Assembly: GCF_003058225.1 (NCBI RefSeq)
Contig: NZ_QBUG01000004.1
Coordinates: 491,285-555,284, forward strand
From: Promicromonospora sp. AC04
Lineage (GTDB): Bacteria > Actinomycetota > Actinomycetes > Actinomycetales > Cellulomonadaceae
Length of the DNA stretch: 64,000 nucleotides
Direction: 5' to 3'
In this document: positions 37,660 through 47,156 of the stretch, piece after piece
How the letters are laid out: each line of letters starts with the position of its first letter
Numbering within the stretch: position 1 is the stretch's first letter
Position numbers and translations under genes: made by a program
The notes under the pieces: generated by a model
What the model was told of the DNA's origin: nothing
The model's database searches: none
What the model saw: only the letters and a program-made list of their open reading frames with translations

Positions 37660-40116
37660 TCAGCGCTTGCGCAGGCGGCCGGCCAGGCCCAGCACCTTTC
37701 CGGCCGCTCGGGTGGCCAGGCCGCCGGTACCGTTCGCGACGTCGAGCAGCTGGCGCACCTGCCTGTGCGTCACGCCGGAGCCGGGCTGGTACGGGAGCCG
37801 TGCCAGGGGCATCGCCATGGTCATGGTCATGACGTCGTCGGACAGGCCGGTCGCCTTGAGCAGCCCCGTGACCGTCGGGCCGATGACGCGGTGCGCCATC
37901 GCCTCGCCCACCGAGCTCTCGGGGGTCAGCGGCGCGACGAAGGCGTCCGCCGGCACCTGCACCTCGGCGGTGACGCGGAGGTCGCGGCTGGAGGCGCCCA
38001 CCTCGACGCGGTAGGTGCCGCCCTCAACGAGCCACCGGTCGGCGCGAATGTCCCAGTACGCGAGGTCGTCCCGCGCCACGGCCAGCTCCACCTCCCGGGA
38101 CTCGCCCGGCGCCAGGTCGACGACGGCGAACGCGGCCAGCGCGCGCGGAGCCCGCGGGACCGCGGAGCCGGGCAGGGACACGTAGCACTGCACCACCTCG
38201 CGGCCGGCGACGCCGCCGGTGTTGGTGACGGTCACGCGGGCGGTGAGGCCGCCGCCGTCGGGCGTCACGTTCCCGCTGGCCACGCCCCCGCCGCTGGTCG
38301 AGCGTGTCGAGACCACCAGTCCCGCGTAGGCGAACGTCGTGTACGAGAGGCCGTGGCCGAAGGGGAACTGGACCGCCATGTCCCGCGCGTCGTACCAGCG
38401 GTAGCCCACGAAGATGCCCTCGCCGTAGGTGACGCGGAGGCCCGTGCCGGGGAAGCTCGTCCAGGCGGGGGTGTCCTCGATCCGAGGCGGGACGGTCTCG
38501 GCCAGCCGGCCGGACGGGTTGACGCGGCCGAACAGGACGTCGGCCATGGCGCCGCCGCCCGCCTGGCCCAGCAGCCAGCCCTCGACGATCGCGGGCACGC
38601 GGTCCGCGAAGCCGGACAGGCGAACCACCGAGCCGTTGGACAGCACCACGACCACGCGCGGGTTGACCTCCAGCACCCGGTCGAGCAGGTCGAGCTGGGC
38701 CGCCGGGATCTCGATGTGCTCGCGGTCGCGGCCCTCCGCCTCGGCCGACTGCGGCAGGCCCGCGAAGAACAGCACCACGCCTGCGCCCCGTGCCGCGGCG
38801 ACTGCCTCGTCGGCGAGCGCCCCGGTGTCGTCGCCGGCGGCGGCCCTGGCCCGCCGCTTGCCGGCGGTCGCCCCCGCCTTCCCGCTTGGCGCGCCCGTCG
38901 AGTCGAGCTCGTACCCCGGCGCGAAGACGACGTCGGTGGCGGAGTCCCGGATCGCGGCGAGGGCGTCGTCGAGCTGGGTCGGGACGATCTGGGACGAGCC
39001 CGAGCCCTGGTAGCGCGGCGTACGGGCGAGCTCGCCGATCACGGCCAGGCGAGTCTGCGGGGCCAGCGGCAGCAGGCCGCCGTCGTTCTTGAGCAGCACT
39101 ATCGCGCGGCACGCGGCCTCGCGGGCCAGGGCGTGGTGGGCGGCGTCGTGCCAGGCCTCGGGGTCGTGGCCGCGTTCCGCGAGCGGCGCCGCGCCTCCGC
39201 GCGCCGCCGGGTCGCGCGCGGCCTGCGCCGCGAGCGCCAGGGCGACCACGCGGGCGGCCGAGCGGTCGACGTCGGCGAGGTCCAGGGAGCCGGACTTCAC
39301 GGCCGCGACGATCTCCTTGACCCGGCCCTCGCCGCCGCCGGGCATCTCCAGGTCCAGGCCCGCGCGGATGCCGGCGATGCGGTCGTGGACGGCGCCCCAG
39401 TCGGACATGACGAGGCCCTCGAAGCCCCACTCGCCGCGCAGGATGTCGGTGGTGATGCGGCGGTCCTCGCCGGTGTGCGTTCCGTTGATGCGGTTGTACG
39501 ACGACATGAGCGTGGCGGGCCGCGCCCTGGTGACCACGCGCTGGAAACCGCGCAGGTAGATCTCGCGGAGGGTGCGCTCGTCGACGTCGGCGGAGACGCG
39601 CATGCGTTCCGTCTCCTGGTTGTTCGCCGCGAAGTGCTTGAGGCTCGTGGCGACGCCCTTGCGCTGGATCCCGGTGACGAGCGCCGCGCCGATCTCGCCG
39701 GCGAGCAGCGGATCCTCCGCCACGTACTCGAAGTTGCGCCCGCACAGCGGGCTGCGCTTGATGTTGATGCCCGGGCCGAGCACGACGTCGACGTCGCGCC
39801 GCCGCGCCTCGGTCGCGACGGCCTCCCCCACCCGTTCGACCAGGCCGACGTCGAACGTGCTGCCGAGCGCCACCGCCGGTGGGAAGCACGTGGCCGGGAC
39901 GGCGCCCTCGATGTCGCCGACGTCGGCGTCGAGCCGGCGCACGCCGTGCGGGCCGTCCGAGAGGTAGACCGGCGGGACACCGGGCGCCTCGGCAGTGGTC
40001 CAGAACGAGGCCCCGGACAGGAGGCGCGCCTTCTGCTCGAGGGTGAGCTTCCGGACGATCGCCGCGGGGGCAGCTGCGGTGGCGACTGCGGCGTGCGCGA
40101 GCGGCTTCTTCGTCAT
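37660..40116 (-). CDS. GH3 beta-glucosidase
   Basis: 818 residues, no signal peptide. Barrel motifs: L-S-D-G-P-H-G-V-R, G-P-G-I-N-I-K-R-S-P-L-C-G-R-N-F-E-Y, L-K-H-F-A-A-N-N-Q-E and the nucleophile Asp in V-M-S-D-W-G-A. The sandwich domain and C-terminal FnIII-like domain (Y-T-T-F, V-T-N-T-G) follow. This architecture is typical of actinobacterial beta-glucosidases such as those acting on cellobiose. It is unlike the GH3 at 28037 in its motifs. A TAGCGT box six bases before the ATG indicates a leaderless message. Confidence 0.9.
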   Translation of the reverse strand: MTKKPLAHAAVATAAAPAAIVRKLTLEQKARLLSGASFWTTAEAPGVPPVYLSDGPHGVRRLDADVGDIEGAVPATCFPPAVALGSTFDVGLVERVGEAVATEARRRDVDVVLGPGINIKRSPLCGRNFEYVAEDPLLAGEIGAALVTGIQRKGVATSLKHFAANNQETERMRVSADVDERTLREIYLRGFQRVVTRARPATLMSSYNRINGTHTGEDRRITTDILRGEWGFEGLVMSDWGAVHDRIAGIRAGLDLEMPGGGEGRVKEIVAAVKSGSLDLADVDRSAARVVALALAAQAARDPAARGGAAPLAERGHDPEAWHDAAHHALAREAACRAIVLLKNDGGLLPLAPQTRLAVIGELARTPRYQGSGSSQIVPTQLDDALAAIRDSATDVVFAPGYELDSTGAPSGKAGATAGKRRARAAAGDDTGALADEAVAAARGAGVVLFFAGLPQSAEAEGRDREHIEIPAAQLDLLDRVLEVNPRVVVVLSNGSVVRLSGFADRVPAIVEGWLLGQAGGGAMADVLFGRVNPSGRLAETVPPRIEDTPAWTSFPGTGLRVTYGEGIFVGYRWYDARDMAVQFPFGHGLSYTTFAYAGLVVSTRSTSGGGVASGNVTPDGGGLTARVTVTNTGGVAGREVVQCYVSLPGSAVPRAPRALAAFAVVDLAPGESREVELAVARDDLAYWDIRADRWLVEGGTYRVEVGASSRDLRVTAEVQVPADAFVAPLTPESSVGEAMAHRVIGPTVTGLLKATGLSDDVMTMTMAMPLARLPYQPGSGVTHRQVRQLLDVANGTGGLATRAAGKVLGLAGRLRKR

Positions 40117-40122
40117 GCCGCC

Positions 40123-40128
40123 ACGCTA
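40123..40128 (-). promoter_or_regulatory. -10 box of leaderless GH3 gene
   Basis: TAGCGT, six bases from the ATG at 40116. Confidence 0.5.
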
Positions 40129-40239
40129 GCGGTGGCCACCGACAAGCGCCCCGCACCACAGCCGCGCCATCCACGCTTCAGGTCCCGCGCCGCACAAAAA
40201 GCCGTGCGCGTCCCGCGTCCCGGGAGCACGCTTGGCTCC

Positions 40240-41364
40240 ATGACCTCAACCTCGGCAGTACCCGCCCCGACGACGTCGGCGTGGCGGCTGTTGGACCCGC
40301 CGCACCCGTCCTCGATCGACGACCCCGACGCCTGGGCGTACCGGGGTATCGCGGAGCTGCACGAGGCGGCGGAGACCGCCGACCTCGGGAACGCGGACAG
40401 CGCGCCGACGCCACTCGGGATCCTGGTGTCGATGAACAACCAGGACTACCGGCGCAGGCTGCGCCAGGTCGCAGTGGTGGACGCACCCGACGGGCCGCGG
40501 GTGGTGGGCAGCGCTCTCCTGAACCTCTTCGTCCGGTCGAACCAGGAGCTGGCGATCGGCGCCGTAGTGGTGCACCCGGAGTACCGGCGGCAGGGCATCG
40601 GCACCGCCCTGACCGAGTGGGCGCGCAGCACCGCGCGTGCGGAGGGCCGGACGTCGGTCCTCGCGCCCGTCGACTTCGGGCCGGAGGGGGCCGGCCGCGA
40701 GACGCTGGCGCCGGCGTCGGGCATCGGCGAGGTCTCCGCCGACCTGCCGGGCGTCCGCCTGGCCCAGAAGCTGGGCCTGACCCTGCAGCTCGTGGAGCGC
40801 CGGTCCCGGATCGACCTACCGGTCCTGCCGGAGGCGGTGTCTCGTTTCGAGGCCGAGGCGCGCGCGGCCGCGGGCGACGCGTACCGCGTGCACACCTGGA
40901 CCGCGCCGACGCCGGAGGAGTGGATCGAGCAGTACGCCGCCCTCGAGCAGGCCCTGGTCGACGACGAACCGCGCGGCGGCCTCGACATCGAGTCCGACGT
41001 GTGGGACGTGGACCGGATCCGCGGCGAGGAGGCGGCGATCGCCGCCAAGGGCGACCAGTACGTGGTGACGGCGGCCGAGCACGTGGCCACCGGCGAGCTC
41101 GTCGCGATGACGATGCTGATGTGGAACGACCTCAGGCCCGACCACACCGACCAGCAGGCCACGGTGGTGACCAAGGCGCACCGCGGGCACCGGCTGGGCA
41201 TGCTCGTCAAGGCCGTGAACCTGCGCGAGCACGCGCGGCTGCGCCCCGACACCCGGCGCATCTACACCTGGAACAACGAGGAGAACCCGCACATGCTCGC
41301 GATCAACATCGCGCTGGGGTTCGTCCCGGCGGGCGGCTCAGCGGAGTTCCAGGGCCCGCTCTGA
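40240..41364 (+). CDS. Double-GNAT N-acetyltransferase, paralogue 2
   Basis: 374 residues, clearly paralogous to the protein at 36450 over its whole length: shared D-D-P-D-A-W-A-Y-R-G-I-A-E, Y-R-R-Q-G-I-G-T-A-L, H-R-G-H-R-L-G-M-L-V-K-A-V-N-L-R-E and N-N-E-E-N-P-H-M-L. The two genes flank the GH3 gene, which suggests an old duplication. Substrate unknown. The start has no clear SD. Confidence 0.85.
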   Translation: MTSTSAVPAPTTSAWRLLDPPHPSSIDDPDAWAYRGIAELHEAAETADLGNADSAPTPLGILVSMNNQDYRRRLRQVAVVDAPDGPRVVGSALLNLFVRSNQELAIGAVVVHPEYRRQGIGTALTEWARSTARAEGRTSVLAPVDFGPEGAGRETLAPASGIGEVSADLPGVRLAQKLGLTLQLVERRSRIDLPVLPEAVSRFEAEARAAAGDAYRVHTWTAPTPEEWIEQYAALEQALVDDEPRGGLDIESDVWDVDRIRGEEAAIAAKGDQYVVTAAEHVATGELVAMTMLMWNDLRPDHTDQQATVVTKAHRGHRLGMLVKAVNLREHARLRPDTRRIYTWNNEENPHMLAINIALGFVPAGGSAEFQGPL

Positions 41365-41409
41365 GCTGACCTCCCGGCCCTGGTCACAGGACCGGGCCGG
41401 GAGCCCCTG

Positions 41410-42903
41410 TCAGAGCAGCTCCGGCGTCAGGTCCGGGCCGGTGCCGAACGCCTCGTCGGCGTCGAACGGGTGCACCGGGCCGCCCAGGTTCGTGTGCCGC
41501 AGCCGGAGCAGGTCCTGGTCCACGCCGCCCGGGGTGAGCATGAGCATCCAGTCCTCGGCCATGTCGTACAGCTCGGTCTCGAGGTTGCCGATCTTCACCA
41601 CCACGACGTCGGTGCCGCGCGGGTCCAGGCCGATCGCCGTGAAGTCCGACTCCAGGTGGTACGGCCTGCGGCGTTCGGTCAGGACCACCTTCAGCCCGCC
41701 GACCGCCACCACGCACACGGCCCCCGCTACCGGGTCGTCCGCGCGGACGTGCTCGACCACGCCCCGCAGCGTGACCGGCCCGTGCGGGCCGTCGTCGACC
41801 CGCGCGCCGGCCTCCACCTCGACGAGGGCGCCCACCCCGGCGTCGGCCACCGCGCGGGCGGCCTCGGCGTCGGGCAGGGAGGCGTAGATCGCGGTGCGGC
41901 CGCCGTCGGCGGGCGGAGCCGCGAAGGCGGGCTCCACCAGGAGCCGCGCGAGGGTCCAGGTGACGTCGCCGGCGCCGCCGGCCATGGGGTTGTCGCCGGA
42001 GTCGGACAGCACGAACGGCCGGGCGTCGCTCGCGAGCACCGCCGCCAAGCACTCCTCGTAGGTGCCGGCCGGCGCGACGAACGCGAACTCGTCGCGCGCG
42101 TCCCAGTACCGGCGGGCCAGGCGTTCCGCCTCCCGCACGATCACCGCATCGGAGTCGCCCATGACAACGACGGTGGCCCGGCAGCGCGGCTCGTCCGCCC
42201 ACGCGTACCCGACCCAGACGGAGGCGTCCAGCACGCCGTCCAGCGCCCCGACCCGCGCCACGTCCTCGTAGATGCCCTTGGCGGGCTCCAGCCGGGTGCT
42301 CGCCTTCTCCCCCGGCAGCAGCACCGGGACCTGCACCCATGCCTTGCGCGGCCGCCCCGCCCCGTCGATGCGGCGCAGCAGGTCGGTGGCCGCGCGCTCG
42401 CGTGCCTCGTCGTCGTCCTCGTGCGGGGCCATGCGGTGGCAGGCGATGAGGTCGACGGTCGTGGCGAGCTCCCGCGACACGTTGCCGTGCAGGTCCATCG
42501 ACGCGGAGACCAGGCAGTCCGGCCCGACGGCGGCGCGCACCGCCCGCGCGAGGTCCGCCTCCGCGTCGGTGTACCCGAGCACAGCCATGGCGCCGTGGAT
42601 CTCGAGCAGCACCCCGTCGAACGGACCCTGCGCCTCCAGCGCCAGGCCGATCTCGGTGCGCACCGTCTCGTAGACGTCCGCGGGGACCGCTCCGCCCGGG
42701 AGCGCCCCGGCCCGCAGGATCCCGACCCACTCGGCCTCCCGGCGCAGGGCCGCGCCGTCCCGGAGGAACGGGTACCGCCGGACGAGCTCATTGCCGCGCA
42801 GAAGAGTGAACGCCTCCCAGCCCGAGCGGTGCGGGGAGAACGTACTGGACTCGATGGCCATGCCGCAGATCGCGATCCGCGGTCGATGGTGGGTACGGGT
42901 CAC
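41410..42903 (-). CDS. M81-family metallopeptidase (MlrC-like)
   Basis: 497 residues from the GTG at 42903. The M81 zinc-site elements are visible: L-E-I-H-G-A-M, S-M-D-L-H-G-N-V-S and C-H-R-M-A-P-H. The MlrC group was first known for degrading linearised microcystin, but most members act on unknown amides or peptides. A TACACT box six bases before the GTG indicates a leaderless message. The gene stands alone between unrelated genes. Confidence 0.88.
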   Translation of the reverse strand: MTRTHHRPRIAICGMAIESSTFSPHRSGWEAFTLLRGNELVRRYPFLRDGAALRREAEWVGILRAGALPGGAVPADVYETVRTEIGLALEAQGPFDGVLLEIHGAMAVLGYTDAEADLARAVRAAVGPDCLVSASMDLHGNVSRELATTVDLIACHRMAPHEDDDEARERAATDLLRRIDGAGRPRKAWVQVPVLLPGEKASTRLEPAKGIYEDVARVGALDGVLDASVWVGYAWADEPRCRATVVVMGDSDAVIVREAERLARRYWDARDEFAFVAPAGTYEECLAAVLASDARPFVLSDSGDNPMAGGAGDVTWTLARLLVEPAFAAPPADGGRTAIYASLPDAEAARAVADAGVGALVEVEAGARVDDGPHGPVTLRGVVEHVRADDPVAGAVCVVAVGGLKVVLTERRRPYHLESDFTAIGLDPRGTDVVVVKIGNLETELYDMAEDWMLMLTPGGVDQDLLRLRHTNLGGPVHPFDADEAFGTGPDLTPELL

Positions 42904-42909
42904 GCGCGC

Positions 42910-42915
42910 AGTGTA
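42910..42915 (-). promoter_or_regulatory. -10 box of leaderless M81 gene
   Basis: TACACT, six bases from the GTG at 42903. Confidence 0.55.
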
Positions 42916-42959
42916 GGCGCGATGAGTTACGGCTCTGCGCCACGGTTCACCAGCACGGC

Positions 42960-43538
42960 TCACGCATCGAAGTCATGGTCTCCGTATTCGACGTAGCCCC
43001 GGTCGATCAGCTCGTCCTCCAGCTCGTCCTCGTCGAGGTCATCAAGCTCGTCGAGATCGTCGAGCGGGCCGTCGCCAAGCAGCACGTAGTCGCCTTCTTC
43101 GGCCCTCTCGCCGACGAGCGGCGGCACACCAGCGCTGTCCCAGTCCACGGTTACGTCGACGGTGCCGTCGAGGTCGCCGGCGAACATCCTGTCGCCGAGC
43201 TCGGCAAGCACCGTCTTCACCCTGTCCGGATCATCAGTGCCAACGGCGTAGGCCGTCGAGCCGCCCGGGCCGCGGAAGGCTATGTCCGGATAGCCGGCAG
43301 CTCGGACCGTGACGAACGGGTGGAGGTCGATCGAGCTCACCCGTCGCCCCCTCTGGTACACGTCCAGGGCCAGATCCGCGCCGGACTGGAACAGGAGCCA
43401 GGTGTTGCCGGGGTCTTCGAACTCGAGATCCAGGGCGGCCATGGCCTGGTCGAGGCTGCCGCGGATGTGATGCGCATCCTTGCGAGCCGCGCCGGGTGCG
43501 ACAGCAAACCTCACGTCGTAGAAGCTCTTGGGTGTCAT
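42960..43538 (-). CDS. Acidic-tail protein of unknown function
   Basis: 192 residues from the ATG at 43538; a TAGGAT box lies seven bases upstream (leaderless). The central region has two roughly similar alpha/beta segments; the last 35 residues are almost all Asp, Glu and Leu. No family recognised. The composition is unlike its neighbours but codon use is normal. Confidence 0.6.
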   Translation of the reverse strand: MTPKSFYDVRFAVAPGAARKDAHHIRGSLDQAMAALDLEFEDPGNTWLLFQSGADLALDVYQRGRRVSSIDLHPFVTVRAAGYPDIAFRGPGGSTAYAVGTDDPDRVKTVLAELGDRMFAGDLDGTVDVTVDWDSAGVPPLVGERAEEGDYVLLGDGPLDDLDELDDLDEDELEDELIDRGYVEYGDHDFDA

Positions 43539-43545
43539 GGGCGGG

Positions 43546-43551
43546 ATCCTA
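43546..43551 (-). promoter_or_regulatory. -10 box of leaderless acidic-protein gene
   Basis: TAGGAT, seven bases from the ATG at 43538. Confidence 0.45.
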
Positions 43552-43640
43552 GGGAGGGCCACTGACATCCGTGCGACAGGTGAGAGCTTTCTAATCCCGG
43601 TTAAGGGGCTTCGGCGGGTACCGGCTGCGAGGATTGCTGG

Positions 43641-44894
43641 GTGAACACGCACCTCGACCTCCTGACCGGTGATGCCGCCGCGGGCCTTCTCGACGCCGCG
43701 GTGGCGACGGCCGGCGGTGAGCTCGTGGACTGGCGGGTGCGCCAGGTGGACCATCGGCCGGGCTCGACCACCACTGTCGCGTACCGCGCGACGGTGCGCT
43801 GGGACGGCGTGGAGCGCTCCGAGACGCTCGGCGCGAGCGTGGGCCGGGCCCGCGACGGGCGTAAGCCGGGTGTGGTCACGCTGTCCGACGGCGACGCGAC
43901 GGTCGCCGTGTGGCGGTTTCCCGGGGACCCGGCGCTGCCCGCGCTGCCGCGCGCGTTCAACCCGGCCGCCGTCGAGGAGCTCCTGGCGGGTCTGGGCGTG
44001 GGGCCGGACGAGCGCGCGCACCCCGAGCTCAAGGTCCGCGCCTACCGGCCGACCCGGCGGGCGGTGATCGAGGCGCGGGCGGCGTCGGCCCGGGTGTTCC
44101 TCAAGGTGCTGCGCCCGCGCAAGGTCGCGGACCTGCACGAGCGGCACTCGCTGCTGTCGCGGGCCGGGCTGCCGGTCCCGCGCCCCCTCGGCTGGTCCGA
44201 CGACGGCCTCCTCGTGCTGTCCCCGCTGCGCGGCACCGAGATGCGCGCCGCCGTCCGCGACGGAGGCCGGATCCCGTCCCCGCAGGAGGTGCTGGACCTG
44301 CTCGACCGGCTGCCCGCGGAGGTGCGCGACCTGCCGCGGCGTCCCGCCTGGAGCGAGTCGGCCGAGCACTACGCGGGCGTGATCGGGGCGGCGCTGCCCG
44401 CGGAGGCGGGCCGGGCGGCAGACCTGGCCGGCGCTGTCGTTGCGCGGCTCGCGGAGCGCGGTGCCGGGGCGGACCCGACGCACGGTGACCTGTACGAGGC
44501 GCAGATCATGCTCACCGACGGCCGGATCACCGGGCTGCTCGACGTCGACTCCGCCGGCCCGGGCCATCGCGCCGACGACCTCGCGTGCCTGGTCGCGCAC
44601 CTGGACGTGCTGTCCCTCGTGGGCGGGTCGGACCCCGCGCAGACCGCGCGCGCGTCCCGGATGCGCCGGCTCGCGGCGGACTACGTGGCGGGGTTCGTGT
44701 CCGCCCCGGGCAGCCGGGGCGCGGACCTGAGCGACCTGGCGGCCCGCGTCGCCGGGGTGCTGTTGTCGCTGGCCACGGGCCCGCACCGCGTGCAGGAGCA
44801 CGACTGGCAGAAGGCGACGTCGCGCCGGCTGGACGTCGTCGCCGGCTGGCTCGACGGGACCCGGTTCGCGGCGACCGGCGTGAGCGGCGGATGA
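43641..44894 (+). CDS. APH/maltokinase-like phosphotransferase
   Basis: 417 residues from a GTG. An N-terminal beta-rich cap precedes the kinase fold: K-V-L-R-P-R-K (ATP Lys), then H-G-D-L-Y-E-A-Q at His281-Asp283 with Gln where most APH enzymes have Asn, as in maltokinases, and D-V-D-S-A-G as the Mg site. The family phosphorylates sugars, aminoglycosides or other hydroxyl compounds with ATP. It overlaps the histidine kinase gene (ATGA), so the three genes to 47034 form one operon. Confidence 0.75.
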   Translation: MNTHLDLLTGDAAAGLLDAAVATAGGELVDWRVRQVDHRPGSTTTVAYRATVRWDGVERSETLGASVGRARDGRKPGVVTLSDGDATVAVWRFPGDPALPALPRAFNPAAVEELLAGLGVGPDERAHPELKVRAYRPTRRAVIEARAASARVFLKVLRPRKVADLHERHSLLSRAGLPVPRPLGWSDDGLLVLSPLRGTEMRAAVRDGGRIPSPQEVLDLLDRLPAEVRDLPRRPAWSESAEHYAGVIGAALPAEAGRAADLAGAVVARLAERGAGADPTHGDLYEAQIMLTDGRITGLLDVDSAGPGHRADDLACLVAHLDVLSLVGGSDPAQTARASRMRRLAADYVAGFVSAPGSRGADLSDLAARVAGVLLSLATGPHRVQEHDWQKATSRRLDVVAGWLDGTRFAATGVSGG

Positions 44895-46372
44895 GCCTGC
44901 GCCGGCCCTCGGTCCGGGCGAAGGTGGTCGCGGTGGTCGTGGCGGTGACCGCCATCGGGCTGCTCGCCGCGGGGCTGCTCACCCACGCCATCCAGTCCCA
45001 GCAGATCATGGACGACATCTCCGAGGACTTCGACCAGGAGATCGGCGAGCTGGTGCGGCTGGCGGCAGACGGCGTGGACCCGGAGACGGGCGAGACGTTC
45101 CACGGCGCCGGGCGGCTCATGAGCGTCGCCATGGAGCGGAACGTCCCGGGCACCAACGAGATCTTCGTGAGCTACCTGGACGGGGAGCACCAGCAGTCCA
45201 ACCCGCCCACCGCGGGACGGATCGTCGCGGAGAACGCGGTGGTCCGGGACGTCGTCGAGGGCCTCACGCCGCAGTCGAGCACAACGGTCCAGCGCGAGAT
45301 CGAGACCGAGATGGGCCGGGTGTGGTTCGTCGTCGTGCCCGTGACCGTGCCGGACCGGCAGGAGGTGGGGGCGTATGTGATGGCGTCCGCGCTGGACCGG
45401 TCGCTGGCGGCGGAGACCGCGGTGATGCGCACCTACGCGATCGTCTGCTCCGTGGCGCTCGTGCTGCTGGGGCTGTTCGCGTGGCTCGTGGTGAGCCGCC
45501 TGCTGCGGCCGCTGCGGCAGCTCAGCACCACCGCCACCCGGGTCACCGAGACCGACCTGTCCGAGCGGGTCGTCGTCCGCACCGACGACGACCTCGGCGA
45601 GCTCGCCGGCGCCTTCAACACCATGCTCGACCGCCTGTCGACGGCCATCGAGACGCAGCGGCAGTTCCTGGACGACGCCGGGCACGAGCTCCGCACGCCG
45701 CTGACGGTGCTGCGCGGCCACCTGGAGGTCCTCGACCCCGACGACCCGGCGGACGTGCGCGAGACCCGGGACCTCCTGCTCGACGAGACGTCCCGGATGG
45801 GGCAGATCGTCGAGGAGCTCGTCCTGCTCGCCAAGGCGGAGCGGTCCGACTTCGTGACCCTCGCGCCCGTGGACCTGGGCCGGTTCACCGACGACGTGCA
45901 CGACAAGGCCCGCGCGCTGGGCGCGCGCCGCTGGGTGGTCGACGCACGGGCCGACGCCGAGGTGGCCGCCGACGCGCACCGGCTCACCCAGGCCGTGCTG
46001 CAGCTCGCGGACAACGCGGTGAAGTTCACCGGCCCCGAGGACGAGGTGGGCATCGGCACGCAGGTGTCCGGCGGCCCGGCCGGCCGCCAGGTCCGGCTCT
46101 GGGTGCGGGACACCGGGCCGGGTGTGCCGCCGGAGGAGACGGACCGCATCTTCGACCGGTTCGCGCGGGGGAGCGTGACGGGCGGAGCACCGGGGTCGGG
46201 CCTGGGCCTGGCCATCGTGCGGGCGATCGCGCAGGGGCACGGCGGGGAAGTGACCGTGGAACGGTCCGACGGCGGCGGGGCACGTTTCGTGATGACCTGG
46301 CCCGCCGACGGCGTCGGGCCGCAGGGCACGCAGCCAGGGGCCAAGGGCGCGGCGACGGAGGAGGCAGGTTGA
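44891..46372 (+). CDS. Two-component sensor histidine kinase
   Basis: 493 residues. Two membrane helices (about 10-32 and 180-203) enclose an outside sensor domain of about 150 residues. HAMP, HisKA with His265 in A-G-H-E-L-R-T-P-L, and HATPase (D-N-A-V-K-F-T, D-T-G-P-G-V-P, G-L-G-L-A-I-V) follow. It phosphorylates the response regulator encoded next; the overlap gives coupled synthesis. The signal is unknown. Confidence 0.93.
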   Translation: MSLRRPSVRAKVVAVVVAVTAIGLLAAGLLTHAIQSQQIMDDISEDFDQEIGELVRLAADGVDPETGETFHGAGRLMSVAMERNVPGTNEIFVSYLDGEHQQSNPPTAGRIVAENAVVRDVVEGLTPQSSTTVQREIETEMGRVWFVVVPVTVPDRQEVGAYVMASALDRSLAAETAVMRTYAIVCSVALVLLGLFAWLVVSRLLRPLRQLSTTATRVTETDLSERVVVRTDDDLGELAGAFNTMLDRLSTAIETQRQFLDDAGHELRTPLTVLRGHLEVLDPDDPADVRETRDLLLDETSRMGQIVEELVLLAKAERSDFVTLAPVDLGRFTDDVHDKARALGARRWVVDARADAEVAADAHRLTQAVLQLADNAVKFTGPEDEVGIGTQVSGGPAGRQVRLWVRDTGPGVPPEETDRIFDRFARGSVTGGAPGSGLGLAIVRAIAQGHGGEVTVERSDGGGARFVMTWPADGVGPQGTQPGAKGAATEEAG

Positions 46373-47034
46373 ACCAGATCCTGATCGCGGAGGACGAGGA
46401 GCGCATCGCGCAGTTCGTGCGCAAGGGCCTCAAGGCGCACGGGTTCCAGCCCACGGTGGTGTCCGACGGCGCCTCGGCGCTCGCCCACGCCATGTCGGGC
46501 GGCTACGACCTCATGGTGCTGGACATCGGGCTGCCCGTCCTGGACGGGTTCACGGTGCTGCAGCGGCTGCGCGACGTCGGCTCCACGCTGCCGGTAGTGA
46601 TCCTCACCGCGCGGGACTCGCTGTCCGACAGGGTGGCGGGCCTGGAGGGCGGGGCCGACGACTACATGTCCAAGCCGTTCGGGTTCGACGAGCTGCTCGC
46701 CCGGATCCGGCTGCGGCTGCGCCGTGCCACGGGGGAGGCCGCGTCGGCGGACCGGTTGGAGCACGGCGACGTCGGGCTCGACCTGCGCACCCGCACCGCG
46801 ACCGTGGCGGGGCGGGAGGTGGAGCTGTCGGCGCGGGAGTTCGCGCTCGCCGAGGTGTTCCTTCAGCACCCGGGCCAGGTCATGTCGCGGGAGCAGCTGC
46901 TGTCGCGCGTGTGGGGGTACGACTTCGACCCCGGGTCCAACGTGGTGGACGTGTACGTGCGGTACCTGCGCAAGAAGCTCGGGGCGGACCGAATCGAGAC
47001 GGTGCGCGGGGCGGGCTACCGGTTCCGGGGCTGA
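46369..47034 (+). CDS. OmpR-family response regulator
   Basis: 221 residues from a TTG at 46369 behind GGAGGAGG; the TTG overlaps the kinase stop (TTGA). The receiver domain has the acidic pair E-D-E-E, phosphoacceptor Asp52 (V-L-D-I-G-L-P), T-A-R and K-P-F. The winged-helix DNA-binding domain ends in V-R-G-A-G-Y-R-F. Partner of the preceding kinase; the secreted repeat protein at 47157 is a likely target. Confidence 0.95.
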   Translation: MNQILIAEDEERIAQFVRKGLKAHGFQPTVVSDGASALAHAMSGGYDLMVLDIGLPVLDGFTVLQRLRDVGSTLPVVILTARDSLSDRVAGLEGGADDYMSKPFGFDELLARIRLRLRRATGEAASADRLEHGDVGLDLRTRTATVAGREVELSAREFALAEVFLQHPGQVMSREQLLSRVWGYDFDPGSNVVDVYVRYLRKKLGADRIETVRGAGYRFRG

Positions 47035-47051
47035 CGCACCCCGCCGATATC

Positions 47052-47091
47052 ATGAGAGCCGTCTCATCCGGGTCTCCTCGTCGCCTCATCC
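47052..47091. promoter_or_regulatory. Candidate response-regulator site
   Basis: Direct repeats CTCATCC at 47063 and 47085 are 22 bases apart (two helical turns), as many OmpR-family sites are. The first overlaps an inverted repeat ATGAGA/TCTCAT (47052-47067). Confidence 0.4.
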
Positions 47092-47156
47092 TGGCGGCAC
47101 AGACTCGTACCAGCAGGCACCCGACGGGGGTGCCACGAGACCGGGAGGTCACTGAA

